Source of the DNA: Asticcacaulis solisilvae
GTDB lineage: Bacteria > Pseudomonadota > Alphaproteobacteria > Caulobacterales > Caulobacteraceae
Length of the DNA: 64,000 bases
Direction: 5' to 3'
NCBI RefSeq assembly: GCF_017875235.1
Contig: NZ_JAGGMI010000001.1
Location: forward strand, 248,001 to 312,000
Both the position numbers and the translations under genes were made by a program. The notes under the pieces were generated by a model that saw nothing but the letters and a program-made list of their open reading frames with translations, had not been told where the DNA came from and made no database searches. Below, piece after piece: positions 25,830-35,505 of the stretch. Numbering within the stretch: position 1 is the stretch's first letter; the number at the start of each line of letters is the position of its first letter.

Positions 25830-26291
25830 TTAGTTCTTTTTCTTGGAAATGACCTGCAGGGTTTGCAGGGTACGCGGCAGTTCGTCGGCCAGACGGCGGC
25901 AGATTTCACGCGCGCCGATCGAGTAGACTTCGCCGCCGTCGGCGATTTCCGTCGCCATCTTGGCCGTGGCGTCGAGCAGCAGTTCGAACTCGCCGATCTG
26001 CTCACGCGCCAGGGCACGCGCCTCTTCCTGCAGGCGCTTGACGCGCTGGGTGCGGGTTTCGCGCGGCGCGGTGGCCACCGAGGTGACGATCTCTTCGCCG
26101 ACGAGCTTGTGCGTCGCCACGGCGGTCGCCGCCATCTGCGCGGGCAGGCTGACCATCTTGTCACCGCTTCCGTTCTTGGCGCCGTTCATGGCTCCGTTGA
26201 CGCCATTCACGCCGTTCGTGCCGTTGATCACGGGCCCCAGAGCGATCTCTTTAGAGACGGGCGGCACCACATTCAGTCTAGTCCTACGCAT
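25830..26291 (-). CDS. Protein of unknown function with an Asn-Gly repeat
   Basis: A 153-residue soluble protein. After a basic start (MRRTRLNVVPP) residues about 23-43 are a run of N-G pairs (NGTNGVNGVNGAMNG and onward), followed by a helical, charged C-terminal half (LVGEEIVTSVATAPRETRTQRVKRLQEEARALAREQIGEF). It ends in KKKN. No family is recognised; the repeat could be a flexible linker. The 412-base region upstream is AT-rich with two inverted repeats and no supported gene, so this gene may be subject to unusual control. Confidence 0.75.
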   Translation of the reverse strand: MRRTRLNVVPPVSKEIALGPVINGTNGVNGVNGAMNGAKNGSGDKMVSLPAQMAATAVATHKLVGEEIVTSVATAPRETRTQRVKRLQEEARALAREQIGEFELLLDATAKMATEIADGGEVYSIGAREICRRLADELPRTLQTLQVISKKKN

Positions 26292-26535
26292 CCATTCACC
26301 CCAGTTGGCTCAGCGCCCGTTCAAAACGCCGCGCAAGTGTTGCCCGATGATTAAGACCAGACTAAAAAGTCACGGTTAATAATCGATTTATTTCGAGACA
26401 CCGCCGGCCTGCCTGGTGCATGGGATGCACAGGCCGGGCCAGTCGCGCTTTCGTGAGGTTAAGGTCGCGCGATTTGATATAAAAATCCAGTATGAATATG
26501 TCCAAATAGGCCGTAATTCGCGCGTTTGGGGTGCG

Positions 26536-26565
26536 GTTGCGTATGGATTGAAACCTGTACGCAAC
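26536..26565. promoter_or_regulatory. Inverted repeat GTTGCGTA-N14-TACGCAAC
   Basis: An 8-bp perfect inverted repeat in the AT-rich gap 26292-26703. A second one, GGTTAA-N8-TTAACC, lies at 26612-26631. Either could be an operator for the leftward gene at 25830-26291; neither has a T-tract. The TTAA half-sites resemble CtrA sites, but the spacing of eight is one base too long. Confidence 0.35.
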
Positions 26566-26703
26566 ACTTTCTTCCAATTTTCCGGAAACTTTTCACCCTT
26601 CGCAACGCCTTGGTTAATCTGGGTGTTAACCAGTGCACACAAATTTGTCGCAAATTCGCGATCAATCAATTCCCAAAATGGGGAAATAAAAACACCGTTC
26701 GTC

Positions 26704-27144
26704 TTACCGCACAATGCCCTGGCGCGCCAGCAAGGCCACATACCCGACAAGACAGGCCAGAATCACCGTGACAATCGCCGGCATTGGCCACATTACCCCC
26801 ATGGCGGCGCGCCCGTCCGACAGGGCATAGGCATGAAAAACGTAAGCGGCCGTGCCCGCCGTGGCGACGCCCAGCAGAAGGCCTGCGAGCTTGCGACGGA
26901 ACAGGAATGCGACGCCCCCCGCCAGCGCTCCCCATACCGAAACCGTCCAGGCCACGGTTACCCATATAGGCAGTGTGTTGAAATAGGCCACCTGCGCCGC
27001 CGTCATGCCGGATGACTCATAATAGGCGTCGCCCTGCACGACGCTCGAAACATAGTCGAACGTCGCCAGCCCGTTCCACAGTACCAGGACGAGGGCCACG
27101 GCCCAGAAATGCCAAGGCGCCCCCGGTTTATTGTCAGCGGTCAT
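26704..27144 (-). CDS. Four-helix inner-membrane protein of unknown function
   Basis: A 146-residue protein with four hydrophobic segments: about 12-31 (HFWAVALVLVLWNGLATF), 60-82 (VTVAWTVSVWGALAGGVAFLF), 87-107 (LAGLLLGVATAGTAAYVFHAY) and 115-139 (MWPMPAIVTVILACLVGYVALL). The start MTADNKPG has AGGGAGG upstream; the longer open reading is not supported. It is divergent from the membrane-bound AraC-type regulator, with 145 bases between starts, so that regulator is a good candidate for its control. No characterised homolog comes to mind. Confidence 0.82.
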   Translation of the reverse strand: MTADNKPGAPWHFWAVALVLVLWNGLATFDYVSSVVQGDAYYESSGMTAAQVAYFNTLPIWVTVAWTVSVWGALAGGVAFLFRRKLAGLLLGVATAGTAAYVFHAYALSDGRAAMGVMWPMPAIVTVILACLVGYVALLARQGIVR

Positions 27145-27289
27145 GATTGCCTCCCTTTGTCGATGACATGATCCACCGGCCAAACAGCACAACATGCGAC
27201 TGGCGTCGTCCTTCCCTGCAGGCGAGAACCCGCCAGGACCTGACAGGCTCGCAAAAAATGCTATGGGTTGAAAAAGCAGAGGAAACAGC

Positions 27290-28438
27290 ATGCAGGAGGC
27301 GGTGATTCTCATCACGATGGCGATGGCCCTGGGTCAGGCCGCGCTCTGCCTTAGCCTGCTCCTGATGCGTTCACGCGGCCCCGCTGACCTGCCGCTCGCG
27401 GCCGTATTCGTCGCCGCGCTTATGATCGCCCTCCCGCAGCCGGTGGCGGAGCTGTTTCCCTCAGCCGCGCCGCTCTTCACCGCCCTCAGCCTGCCAGCGC
27501 ACCTGGGCATGGCACCGGCGCTATGGCTCTATGTCGAGGCGCTGACGGCGGAGACACCGTGGCATCCCCGGCGCCGTCACGCCTGGCACGCCATACCGGC
27601 CGCACTTGGCGTCCTGGCCCTGCTATGCGTCATCGCCCTGCCGGCGGCAGAGCGCGATGCCATGCTGGTGCGCGGTGAAATGGTGCCCTTACCTTTCGCC
27701 CTGTTCACCGCTGTCTTCATATTCGCACTGGTCCTGACCTGGATAGGCCAGACCGTCGCCTATGGCTGGCGCCTTCTCCGCCGCCTCGCCCGTTATCGCC
27801 TGCGGCTGATGGACCTCTTTGCCAATAACGACCAGAGGGAGCTTCGCTGGGTCAGCGTGCTTGTTATGATCATGGCGATCATCTGGGGACTGGCCCTGAT
27901 CCAGGTCATTCTCGACAGCACCATCAACGTCGCGCTGATATCTCCCGCCTGGCTTCACGGTCTGGGCCTGATGGCCTTCTGGGCCTTTGCCGTCTGTGGG
28001 CTGCGGCAAAGCCCCGGCTTCGCGGGCCGCTACCTGCCCGAACCCGAAACTCCGGCGGCGCCCAAAACGCCTCAGCAGAAATATCAGAAATCCGCGCTTG
28101 GCCCCGAACAGGCCCGGCGCGTCGCCAGCCGCATTGAAGCCGCCATGCGCGAGGACCGGCTGTTTCTCGATCCCAACCTGTCCCTGCAGAAGCTGGCGGC
28201 GCATATCGCGGTCGCCCCCAACACCATCTCCCAGACCCTGAACGAGACTCTGGGCGAAAACTTCTTCGCCTATGTCAATCGCTGGCGCGTCGAAGCCGCC
28301 CAGCCCCTGATCCGGACAAGTGATCGGACGGTGCTCGATATCGCGCTCGAGGTCGGCTTCAACTCGAAGTCCGCCTTCTACAAGGCCTTCAAGGCGACGA
28401 CCGGCGTCACGCCCGTCCAGTATAAAGAGAAGTCCTAA
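27290..28438 (+). CDS. Membrane-bound AraC-family regulator
   Basis: A 382-residue protein. The N-terminal 245 residues hold about seven hydrophobic segments (for example [21 protein letters not shown] and [24 protein letters not shown]); residues about 280-380 are an AraC-type double helix-turn-helix ([52 protein letters not shown]). Regulators of this type are thought to sense at the membrane and bind DNA from there. The divergent small membrane-protein gene is a plausible target. The stop TAA (28436-28438) overlaps the uvrB stop by two bases in a convergent arrangement. Confidence 0.9.
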   Translation: MQEAVILITMAMALGQAALCLSLLLMRSRGPADLPLAAVFVAALMIALPQPVAELFPSAAPLFTALSLPAHLGMAPALWLYVEALTAETPWHPRRRHAWHAIPAALGVLALLCVIALPAAERDAMLVRGEMVPLPFALFTAVFIFALVLTWIGQTVAYGWRLLRRLARYRLRLMDLFANNDQRELRWVSVLVMIMAIIWGLALIQVILDSTINVALISPAWLHGLGLMAFWAFAVCGLRQSPGFAGRYLPEPETPAAPKTPQQKYQKSALGPEQARRVASRIEAAMREDRLFLDPNLSLQKLAAHIAVAPNTISQTLNETLGENFFAYVNRWRVEAAQPLIRTSDRTVLDIALEVGFNSKSAFYKAFKATTGVTPVQYKEKS

Positions 28439-30600
28439 TTCGGCTGGGCGCCGTCCAGCATATCCTTGGCGAACTCCAGGTCGAGCAGCTTGAGCCGCTT
28501 GATCTCGTCGCGCAGCCGGGCGGCGGTCTCGAACTCCAGATTGCCGGCGGCCTCGCGCATCTTGGCCTCAAGGTCCTTGAGCGTCGCCTGGAAGTTCGAG
28601 CCCATGAACGGCTTGGCGTCCTTTTCGGCCACGCCCATCGGCACCTGGACGCGGTCGCCCTTTTCGTACGGGCTGTCGAGGATGTCGCTGATGCCGCGCT
28701 TGACCGATTCCGGCGTGATGCCATGTTCGGCATTGTAGGCCTGTTGCTTCTCGCGGCGGCGGTTGGTTTCGGCGATCGCCCGCTCCATAGAGCCGGTCAT
28801 CTTGTCGGCATAGAGGATGACGCGGCCGTCGACGTTCCGCGCCGCCCGGCCGATCGTCTGGATCAGCGAGGTTTCCGAACGCAGGAATCCTTCCTTGTCG
28901 GCGTCGAGGATGGCGACAAAGCCGCATTCCGGAATGTCGAGGCCTTCGCGCAGCAGGTTGATGCCGATTAGCACATCGAAGGCGCCCAGGCGCAGGTCGC
29001 GGATGATCTCGATCCGCTCAAGCGTATCGACATCGGAGTGCATGTAGCGGACGCGGACGCCCTGCTCGTGCATATAGTCGGTCAGGTTCTCGGCCATCTT
29101 CTTGGTCAGCACGGTGACCAGCGAGCGGTAGCCGTGCTTGGCGACCTCTCGAACCTCGGCGATGACGTCATCGACCTGGTTGAAGCCGTCCTTGTGCACC
29201 GGGCGGATCTCGACCGGCGGGTCTATCAGGCCGGTCGGGCGGATGACCTGTTCAGCAAAGACGCCGGAGGTCCGCTCCAGCTCCCAGTTGCCAGGCGTCG
29301 CCGACACATAGATCGACTGGGGCCGCATGGCGTCCCATTCCTCGAACTTCAGCGGGCGGTTGTCGATGCACGACGGCAGGCGGAAACCGTATTCGGCCAG
29401 GACCGACTTGCGCGCATAGTCGCCGCGATACATGCCGCCGATCTGCGATACCGAGACGTGGCTTTCATCGACGAACAGCAGGGCATTGTCGGGCAGGTAT
29501 TCGAAGAAGGTCGGTGGCGGCTCGCCCGGACCGCGCCCGGTCAGGTAGCGCGAATAGTTTTCGATGCCGGCGCACGAACCCGTCGCCTGCATCATTTCGA
29601 TGTCGAAGGTGGTGCGTTGCTCCAGGCGCTGCGCTTCCAGAAGCTTGCCCTCGGCGTGCAACTGCTCCAGGCGCGTCTTCAGTTCGGCCTTGATGCGATC
29701 GACCGCCTGGTTGAGGGTCGGGCGCGGCGTCACATAGTGGCTGGCGGCATAGACCTTCAGATCGCGCAGGTCGACAATCTTCTTGCCGGTCAGCGGGTCG
29801 AATTCGGAGATCGACTCGATCTCGTCGCCGAACATATTGATACGCCAGGCCCGATCCTCGTAGTGCGCCGGGAATATCTCGATGACGTCGCCGCGCCGGC
29901 GGAAGGTGCCGCGTTCGAACGCCTGGTCGTTGCGCTTGTATTGCAGCGCCACCAGGTCGGCGCGCAGCTGCGCCTCGTCGATCGTCTGGCCGACCTTCAG
30001 GTCGAAGGTCATGGCCGTGTAGGTCTCGACCGAACCGATGCCGTAGATACACGAGACCGACGCCACGACGATGACGTCGTCGCGCTCGAGGATCGCCCGC
30101 GTCGCCGAGTGGCGCATGCGGTCGATCTGTTCGTTGATCGACGAGTCCTTCTCTATATATGTGTCGGTGCGCGGGACGTAGGCTTCGGGCTGGTAGTAGT
30201 CGTAGTAGGAGACGAAATACTCGACCGCGTTGTCGGGAAAGAAGGCCTTGAACTCCGAATAGAGCTGCGCCGCCAGTGTCTTGTTGTGCGCCAGGATGAG
30301 GGCCGGCCGCTGGGTCTGCTCGATGATCTTGGCCATGGTGAAGGTCTTGCCCGAGCCCGTGACCCCCAGCAGGACCTGGTCGTGCTCGCGCGCCTCGATC
30401 CCCTGCAGCAGTTCGGCGATGGCGGTCGGCTGGTCGCCCGCCGGCTCATAGGGCGCGGCCAGCCGGAACTTGCGGCCGCCTTCGGACTTGTCGGGGCGCA
30501 CGGGCCGGTGCGGCACCCAGGTCGCTGCCATGGGAGTAAAGTCGGCGATGAAAGCGCCGGAATTGTCGGAGAAGCCGGAAGGCGGTGCGGAACGGGGCAT
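28435..30600 (-). CDS. uvrB: Excinuclease ABC subunit B
   Basis: A 721-residue UvrB with Walker [14 protein letters not shown], the DNA-clamping beta-hairpin [15 protein letters not shown], the helicase motif [17 protein letters not shown], and a C-terminal UVR motif ([24 protein letters not shown]). It verifies DNA damage handed over by UvrA and recruits UvrC in nucleotide excision repair. The N-terminal extension [17 protein letters not shown] is unique and weakly supported: no strong ribosome site is visible, and other Met codons lie 4 codons upstream or 23 downstream (MAATWVPHR). The promoter region at 30601-31237 is shared with the divergent wall hydrolase and contains CtrA boxes. Confidence 0.96.
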   Translation of the reverse strand: MPRSAPPSGFSDNSGAFIADFTPMAATWVPHRPVRPDKSEGGRKFRLAAPYEPAGDQPTAIAELLQGIEAREHDQVLLGVTGSGKTFTMAKIIEQTQRPALILAHNKTLAAQLYSEFKAFFPDNAVEYFVSYYDYYQPEAYVPRTDTYIEKDSSINEQIDRMRHSATRAILERDDVIVVASVSCIYGIGSVETYTAMTFDLKVGQTIDEAQLRADLVALQYKRNDQAFERGTFRRRGDVIEIFPAHYEDRAWRINMFGDEIESISEFDPLTGKKIVDLRDLKVYAASHYVTPRPTLNQAVDRIKAELKTRLEQLHAEGKLLEAQRLEQRTTFDIEMMQATGSCAGIENYSRYLTGRGPGEPPPTFFEYLPDNALLFVDESHVSVSQIGGMYRGDYARKSVLAEYGFRLPSCIDNRPLKFEEWDAMRPQSIYVSATPGNWELERTSGVFAEQVIRPTGLIDPPVEIRPVHKDGFNQVDDVIAEVREVAKHGYRSLVTVLTKKMAENLTDYMHEQGVRVRYMHSDVDTLERIEIIRDLRLGAFDVLIGINLLREGLDIPECGFVAILDADKEGFLRSETSLIQTIGRAARNVDGRVILYADKMTGSMERAIAETNRRREKQQAYNAEHGITPESVKRGISDILDSPYEKGDRVQVPMGVAEKDAKPFMGSNFQATLKDLEAKMREAAGNLEFETAARLRDEIKRLKLLDLEFAKDMLDGAQPN

Positions 30601-30846
30601 GAACGGCAACATAAGGACGGAGCAAAAAATTGAAAGAGGCAAGCGCATGCCTGTGGAAATCAAAAAAATTTGAGCCCCACCCTGCCCTTGCGGCAGCTTA
30701 ACCATTACCCTGCCACCCGGCCACGCCAAAACTTGTCAGCGCCGTCGCCGGTCTTTCCGGATTTTTCACCACGATTCAGTCGCTTAAAATCGTAACCCGA
30801 TCGGCTTCGGTTTCCGTTCTGGTAAAAATGCGGTCGAAATGCTTCC

Positions 30847-30861
30847 TTAACGGTTTCTTAA
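30847..30861. promoter_or_regulatory. CtrA box TTAA-N7-TTAA
   Basis: TTAACGGTTTCTTAA is an exact match to the CtrA recognition pattern of Caulobacterales. It lies in the 637-base AT-rich gap between uvrB and the SleB-like gene, which otherwise has no supported gene. A half-site TTAACCAT also occurs at 30698-30705. Confidence 0.65.
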
Positions 30862-31042
30862 ATTGAGTTTTAACTGAAGAGCGAAATGACTATAGTGTTT
30901 TCGGAAATAATAACGTTGAGAAAGTCCGTATAGATTAAATATCAAATACTGGCGAAAACATGTCAATATATGTGCGAATGACTGTCACAAACGCTCTGCA
31001 TGTGCTTGCATAAAGAGCCGATAAAATACCAAACAACTATAG

Positions 31043-31057
31043 CTAACATCTTGTTAA
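31043..31057. promoter_or_regulatory. CtrA box CTAA-N7-TTAA followed by CCAT
   Basis: CTAACATCTTGTTAA, continuing as CCAT, matches the CtrA pattern with one change, and includes the full half-site TTAACCAT (31054-31061). It is about 180 bases before the wall-hydrolase start, closer to that gene than the first box. Confidence 0.55.
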
Positions 31058-31237
31058 CCATAACTGAACACATTTTCGCCACAATTGGCCCGTAAGAGCC
31101 GGACTTGCCGGGCCCAGAGAGACGAGGTTTGCCACCCTTGTCCTGTCCGGCTACCCGATCTGGAGAAATGACGGATTCATTCTCCGGATGCCTTTCCGGG
31201 GGGCCTCTTTTGCCCTCGTCACACAGGATAGACAGCG

Positions 31238-32410
31238 TTGAGCTCGATAACCATGGCGCGCTACCGGATGCGCGCCCTTATGGCAGCATCTTCCATAGGC
31301 CTGCTGGTTGGCGCGTCCGCGGGCGCGGCCTATCTCGGCGGCCGCCTTGCGCGTCAGGCCGACGCCAGCAGCAATGCCGCCCGCGTCTTGCAAATGACCG
31401 AACTGAACGGCGACGTTTCGCCGTCTTCGGCCCTGGGCATCGCGCCTTTGAATCAAACCGCGCTTGGCATCGCCACGCGCTTCGCCCCATACGGCGGCAT
31501 GTCCGGCGGTGCCGCGGAAGCTTCGGCGACCGCGCCGACCCTGGCCGCCATGCGCGTGTCCGAAGACATCCGTTCGCAGAAGGGCCTGGTGGTCCGCGCC
31601 AGCGAAACCGTTCCGGCCTCGCCGCTTGCCGCGCTCAAGACGACCCCGCTGGTCGCCTCGGTGCGTCCCGCCGCCGCCATGGTCTTCAAGAAGGCCAGCC
31701 AGAACGATTCGGACTGCCTGGCCCAGGCCGTTTACTACGAAGCGCGCGGCGAAGGCATCGACGGCATGCGCGCCGTCGCCCAGGTCATTCTCAACCGCGT
31801 CCGCCATCCGGCCTTCCCGAAGTCGATCTGCGGTGTCGTCTACCAGGGCGCCAACCGCCGCATCTCGTGCCAGTTCAGCTTTACCTGCAACGGCATGATG
31901 GGCCGTCCGGTGGAAGCCTATAACTGGCGCCGCTCGCGCGAAGTCGCCGCCGCCGCGCTGGAAGGCTACGTCATGAAGTCGGTCGGCACCGCCACCCACT
32001 TCCACGCCACCTATGTCGCGCCGGGCTGGTCCAACACCATGGTCCGCGTCGGCACGGTCGGCAGCCATGTCTTCTACCAGTTCCGCGGCCGTGGCTCGCG
32101 CATCGACAACAGCCTCGAGTCCGTTCAGACCTCAGAGTCTCCGGCGGTGCTGGTCCAGGCCAGCACGACCGAAACGGTCAAGCCGAGCGACGCCTTGAAC
32201 GCGGCGCAGGTAACGGCTGCTCCGGCGGCGACACCCGCAACGACCGCGCCGACAGGCGAAGCCCGCGCCCAGCTGGTCTCGGCGGTCAACAAGGCGGACG
32301 CCGCCCAGAGTCAAGCCAAGGCCATCCCGGTCAAGACTGTCATCACCGGCAAGTCCGCCCAGGAAATCGTCGCGGAAGTAGCGCTGCGCCCCGAAGGTGG
32401 CACGCAGTAA
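31238..32410 (+). CDS. SleB-like cell-wall hydrolase
   Basis: A 390-residue protein with an N-terminal membrane anchor or signal (ALMAASSIGLLVGASAGAAYLGG). The Hydrolase_2 (SleB) domain spans about 150-290: DCLAQAVYYEARGEGIDGMRAVAQVILNRV, with the Glu of YEARGE the expected catalytic residue, then ICGVVYQG, CQFSFTCNG and ATHFHATYVAPGW. It should cleave peptidoglycan in the periplasm. A Thr/Ala-rich tail follows. The TTG at 31238 has AGGA 8 bases ahead; the ATG at 31253 is an alternative start. CtrA boxes upstream suggest cell-cycle timed expression. A terminator follows at 32434. Confidence 0.88.
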   Translation: MSSITMARYRMRALMAASSIGLLVGASAGAAYLGGRLARQADASSNAARVLQMTELNGDVSPSSALGIAPLNQTALGIATRFAPYGGMSGGAAEASATAPTLAAMRVSEDIRSQKGLVVRASETVPASPLAALKTTPLVASVRPAAAMVFKKASQNDSDCLAQAVYYEARGEGIDGMRAVAQVILNRVRHPAFPKSICGVVYQGANRRISCQFSFTCNGMMGRPVEAYNWRRSREVAAAALEGYVMKSVGTATHFHATYVAPGWSNTMVRVGTVGSHVFYQFRGRGSRIDNSLESVQTSESPAVLVQASTTETVKPSDALNAAQVTAAPAATPATTAPTGEARAQLVSAVNKADAAQSQAKAIPVKTVITGKSAQEIVAEVALRPEGGTQ

Positions 32411-32433
32411 GATCACACCGACCGATTCGTATC

Positions 32434-32463
32434 AAAGCCCGGCCATCGCGCCGGGCTTTTTAT
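32434..32463 (+). terminator. Terminator after the SleB-like gene
   Basis: AAAGCCCGGC and GCCGGGCTTT pair around a short loop, then TTTATTT. Confidence 0.85.
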
Positions 32464-32633
32464 TTCATTCCAGGCAATGGGACACCGATGTCGGTCTTTG
32501 TCCCGATTTGCGACAAAATCGATAACGTTAGGATTTCAACAACCTTAATCTGACAGTTTGGCCCAAACGCACGCCATTCCCGCGTCCGCATAACAGATTG
32601 ACAACCCATATCTACGTTAAGTCAGGGGCCAAA

Positions 32634-34358
32634 ATGACGAAACAGAGTGCCACAAAGCCGGCTGTTGGACTGAATATCTCCAACTGGCCGTTCACCATCA
32701 AGTTCATGGCGCCCGCAGCCGTGGCGACCGCCGTTATGGCGATCCTGACCGGCGGCGCCATCTATGTCATGAACGGCCAAGGCCAGACCATCGACCGCAT
32801 CAACAATGTCGCCATGCCGGAAATCGTAAAGATCGCCGACATCAAGGCCGACATCAAGGAAGCCAACGGCGACCTGTACAACGCCCTGCTGACCAAGGCG
32901 ACCAATCCGGGCGCCAATGCCTCGGCTGACGTCGCCAAGGTTACCGAGGATCTCGGCAAGATTTCGGACCGCGTCAAGCAAAGCGCCGACACGGCAACGG
33001 ATGCGACGCAAAAGAAGCAACTGAACGATCTGAACAAGGAAGTGAAGACATATAAGGAAGCCGTCGAATTCGCCGGCTCCGTCATGGACGTCGATTTCGC
33101 TTCGGTCGGTCCGATGATGTCGCAGTTCGACGACGGCTACGCCAAGATGTCGGACCTGTCGGACAAGATCATCGAAGGCAGCAAGACCTCCGCCGCCAAG
33201 GCGGCCGCCGACGCCAAGGCTGCACAGGCAACCGGCATCACCTTCCTCACCATCTTCGCCGTCATCATGGCGTGCTTGTCGGGCGGCATCGCCTTCCTGT
33301 TCTCGCGCATGACCGTCAACGGCATCAACCGCATCGCCAAGACGACCGAGGAACTGGCCAACGGCAACCTCAATGTCGACATCCAGGCCCTGGCCCGCAA
33401 GGACGAACTGAAGTCGGTCGTCGACAGCCTCAACGTGTTCAAGTCGAATGCCGAGGAAAAGGAACGCCTGATGGCGATCGAGGCGGCCACCGCCAAGACC
33501 CGCGAAGAGCGCGCCCGTCAAATGTCCGAACTGGCCGAACGCTTCCGCCACGAAGCCCAGGATATGCTGGACGCCCTGTCCAATGCGGCCTCGGACCTCG
33601 ACGCCAACGGCCGCACCCTGCTGACCATTGCCGGCGAGAATGAGCGCCGTTCGCAATCGGCCGTGTCGTCGATCCGCAACTCGGCCGACAACGTCCAGAA
33701 CGTCGCCTCGGCCACGACCGAACTGTCGGCCTCGATCGGCGTCATCGGCGACCAGGCCGTCCGCTCGGTGGAAATCGCCGCCGAAGCCGTGTCGGAAGCC
33801 GACCGTACCAACGAGTCCATGGCTGAACTGAGCCGCGCCGCCGACCAGATCGGTGAGGTCGTCGACCTCATCAACGCCATCGCCCAGCAGACCAACCTGC
33901 TGGCCCTGAACGCCACGATCGAATCCGCCCGCGCTGGTGAAGCCGGCAAGGGCTTCGCGGTCGTCGCCTCGGAAGTCAAGTCGCTGGCCCAGCAGACCGC
34001 CAAGGCCACCGATGAAATCCGCGATCGCATCAAGGACATCCAGGCGGCCGCGCAGAATGGCGTCAACGCCATTCGCGGCATCGGCGAGACCATCAAGCAC
34101 ATGAACGAAATCGCTTCGTCCATCGCCGACTCGGTCCATCAACAGGGCGACGCCACCAACGAAATCGCGCGCAACGTCAACGAAGCGTCGGACGGCACCT
34201 CGATGGCCTCGTCTTCGGTCGCCCAGCTGTCGGCTTCGGCGGCGGACACCGAAAAGGCTTCGACCGAAATGCTCGGCGCCGCAAACCAGCTGACCAAGCG
34301 CACGGAAGCCATGAGCGAGAACATCCGCCGCTTCCTGGCGGAACTGACCGCGGCTTAA
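32634..34358 (+). CDS. Methyl-accepting chemotaxis protein
   Basis: A 574-residue transducer. Segment 1 is about 27-50 ([21 protein letters not shown]), segment 2 about 197-220 ([23 protein letters not shown]), with a 150-residue helical periplasmic sensor between them. A HAMP domain follows, then a long coiled coil and the signalling hairpin [29 protein letters not shown] (about 420-450). It relays attractant or repellent binding to CheA. ATGACGAAACAG is preceded by AGGGG at 6 bases, better than the upstream TTG. No che genes are adjacent. Confidence 0.95.
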   Translation: MTKQSATKPAVGLNISNWPFTIKFMAPAAVATAVMAILTGGAIYVMNGQGQTIDRINNVAMPEIVKIADIKADIKEANGDLYNALLTKATNPGANASADVAKVTEDLGKISDRVKQSADTATDATQKKQLNDLNKEVKTYKEAVEFAGSVMDVDFASVGPMMSQFDDGYAKMSDLSDKIIEGSKTSAAKAAADAKAAQATGITFLTIFAVIMACLSGGIAFLFSRMTVNGINRIAKTTEELANGNLNVDIQALARKDELKSVVDSLNVFKSNAEEKERLMAIEAATAKTREERARQMSELAERFRHEAQDMLDALSNAASDLDANGRTLLTIAGENERRSQSAVSSIRNSADNVQNVASATTELSASIGVIGDQAVRSVEIAAEAVSEADRTNESMAELSRAADQIGEVVDLINAIAQQTNLLALNATIESARAGEAGKGFAVVASEVKSLAQQTAKATDEIRDRIKDIQAAAQNGVNAIRGIGETIKHMNEIASSIADSVHQQGDATNEIARNVNEASDGTSMASSSVAQLSASAADTEKASTEMLGAANQLTKRTEAMSENIRRFLAELTAA

Positions 34359-34413
34359 AAACGCCGGTCCAGCCGACCTCGCAAGGCCCTGCAGGCCGGC
34401 CCGGACTGACAAC

Positions 34414-34617
34414 AAGGAGACGCTGGCAACAGCGTCTCCTCAGGCTACTGACAAACCCCCTATCTTTTTTGAGAAGGGCCAATTGCCACAATTTGATTCC
34501 GATATGTTCACCGCTTGATTCCGAGACGTTCCGTGAATCAGGTGGCAATATACCGCATGAAAATTGTCCACAGACTTTGTCAGCAGCCTGAGGAGACGCT
34601 GGCAACAGCGTCTCCTT
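34414..34617. mobile_element. MITE-like element with ~42-bp terminal inverted repeats
   Basis: The left end (34414-34455) and the reverse complement of the right end (34576-34617) match almost throughout: AGGAGACGCTG, a 4-base centre, CAGCGTCTCCT, then CAGGCT-CTGACAAA. The centre differs (GGCAAC versus GTTGCC). Each end is itself a hairpin, and the right one is followed by seven T's. About 120 bases between the ends encode nothing I can support. This looks like a non-autonomous transposon or the two ends of a lost insertion sequence. No target duplication is evident. Confidence 0.65.
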
Positions 34618-34766
34618 TTTTTGTTGCAAAAATTTTGCTGCAACCGCGAAATGATTCACGTCGTATTAAACCTGAAGTCGTAAGAAGCGCTTCGTGACTG
34701 ACACCGATGTCACCGCTACCGCCGTAGCGCTCCCGTAGAATCGCGTACTGAGAAAGACTCTGCAAA

Positions 34767-35150
34767 ATGCGTAACCTGTCCCGCAATGTCCTCCTGGCCG
34801 CCACGGCCGCCCTCGCCTTCTCCTTCACCGCCGCAAGCGCCTTCGCCGAGTGCGACGAAGGTCAGGAAACCCAGATCGGCAAGGCCATCGCTTCGGCCGC
34901 CGCCGCCAAGATCACTCCGGTCCTGAACGGAACCGGCAAGCAGATGCTGTCGCTGGAAACCTGCGATGCCGCCGGCGCCAAGGTCAGCGCTGAATTCAAG
35001 TACAACATCATTGGCGCCGATGGCCTTTACTGGGCCGAAGGCAAGGCCAAGCTGGCCGGCGGCGCCGTCGCCGAGCTGACCCTGACCAAGCTGAGCCCGA
35101 ACCTGGCCTCGGCTTCGGCTTCGAAGGGCGTTAAGCTGGCCGCCAACTAA
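34767..35150 (+). CDS. Secreted small protein, tandem paralog 1
   Basis: A 127-residue protein with a strong signal peptide (MRNLSRNVLLAATAALAFSF, cleavage after ASAFA). The mature part has two Cys (AECDEGQE and LETCDAAG) about 38 apart, likely a disulfide, and the motifs GTGKQML, FKYNIIGADGLYWAE and LSPNLASA...KGVKLAAN. The gene at 35506 encodes a paralog with the same order of motifs. I know no family; it is probably a periplasmic or secreted beta-rich domain. It follows the MITE-like element and has its own terminator at 35174. Confidence 0.83.
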   Translation: MRNLSRNVLLAATAALAFSFTAASAFAECDEGQETQIGKAIASAAAAKITPVLNGTGKQMLSLETCDAAGAKVSAEFKYNIIGADGLYWAEGKAKLAGGAVAELTLTKLSPNLASASASKGVKLAAN

Positions 35151-35173
35151 GCCTGTGTCGCAGCGCAAAATAA

Positions 35174-35206
35174 GCGGAGGCCATATAAACTGGCCTCCGC
35201 TTTTTT
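35174..35206 (+). terminator. Terminator after secreted paralog 1
   Basis: GCGGAGGCCA and TGGCCTCCGC make a 10-bp stem, then TTTTTT. The remaining 300 bases before paralog 2 hold only AT-richer promoter-like sequence. Confidence 0.9.
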
Positions 35207-35505
35207 GTGTCCGCGTTTGGCGCGATGGTCGCCGCGTTCAATAATCTTATTGTGTGAGCCGATTACGTTTTCAGGCAACGACATGAAACGGGTAAAAAGC
35301 TAGTCGTGCGGTAAAATGGGCCGAAAAATTTTTTGGTCAGATGCCGGCGCGGTATTCACCATTAATTATTTGGTCCTTGAGGACAAGGCCCTGCTTTCGG
35401 CCGCGTTAATCAAGCTTGCCCAGGGGTTTACAGGCCAGTTTACTGAAACTTATCCTATTTCGTTTAGTCTGGCCCTACCCTGAAGAACATCAAGGAGTTA
35501 CCCAG

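Noticed and set aside
26612-26631. GGTTAATCTGGGTGTTAACC as a CtrA box
   Set aside because: The TTAA half-sites are eight bases apart rather than seven, so it is listed only as an inverted repeat.
29038-30633. 531-codon frame opposite uvrB
   Set aside because: Entirely antisense to a well supported uvrB gene; composition typical of a shadow frame in GC-rich DNA.
32622-34415. 597-codon frame opposite the chemotaxis transducer
   Set aside because: Gly/Asp/Arg-rich antisense shadow; the plus-strand gene has all expected domains.
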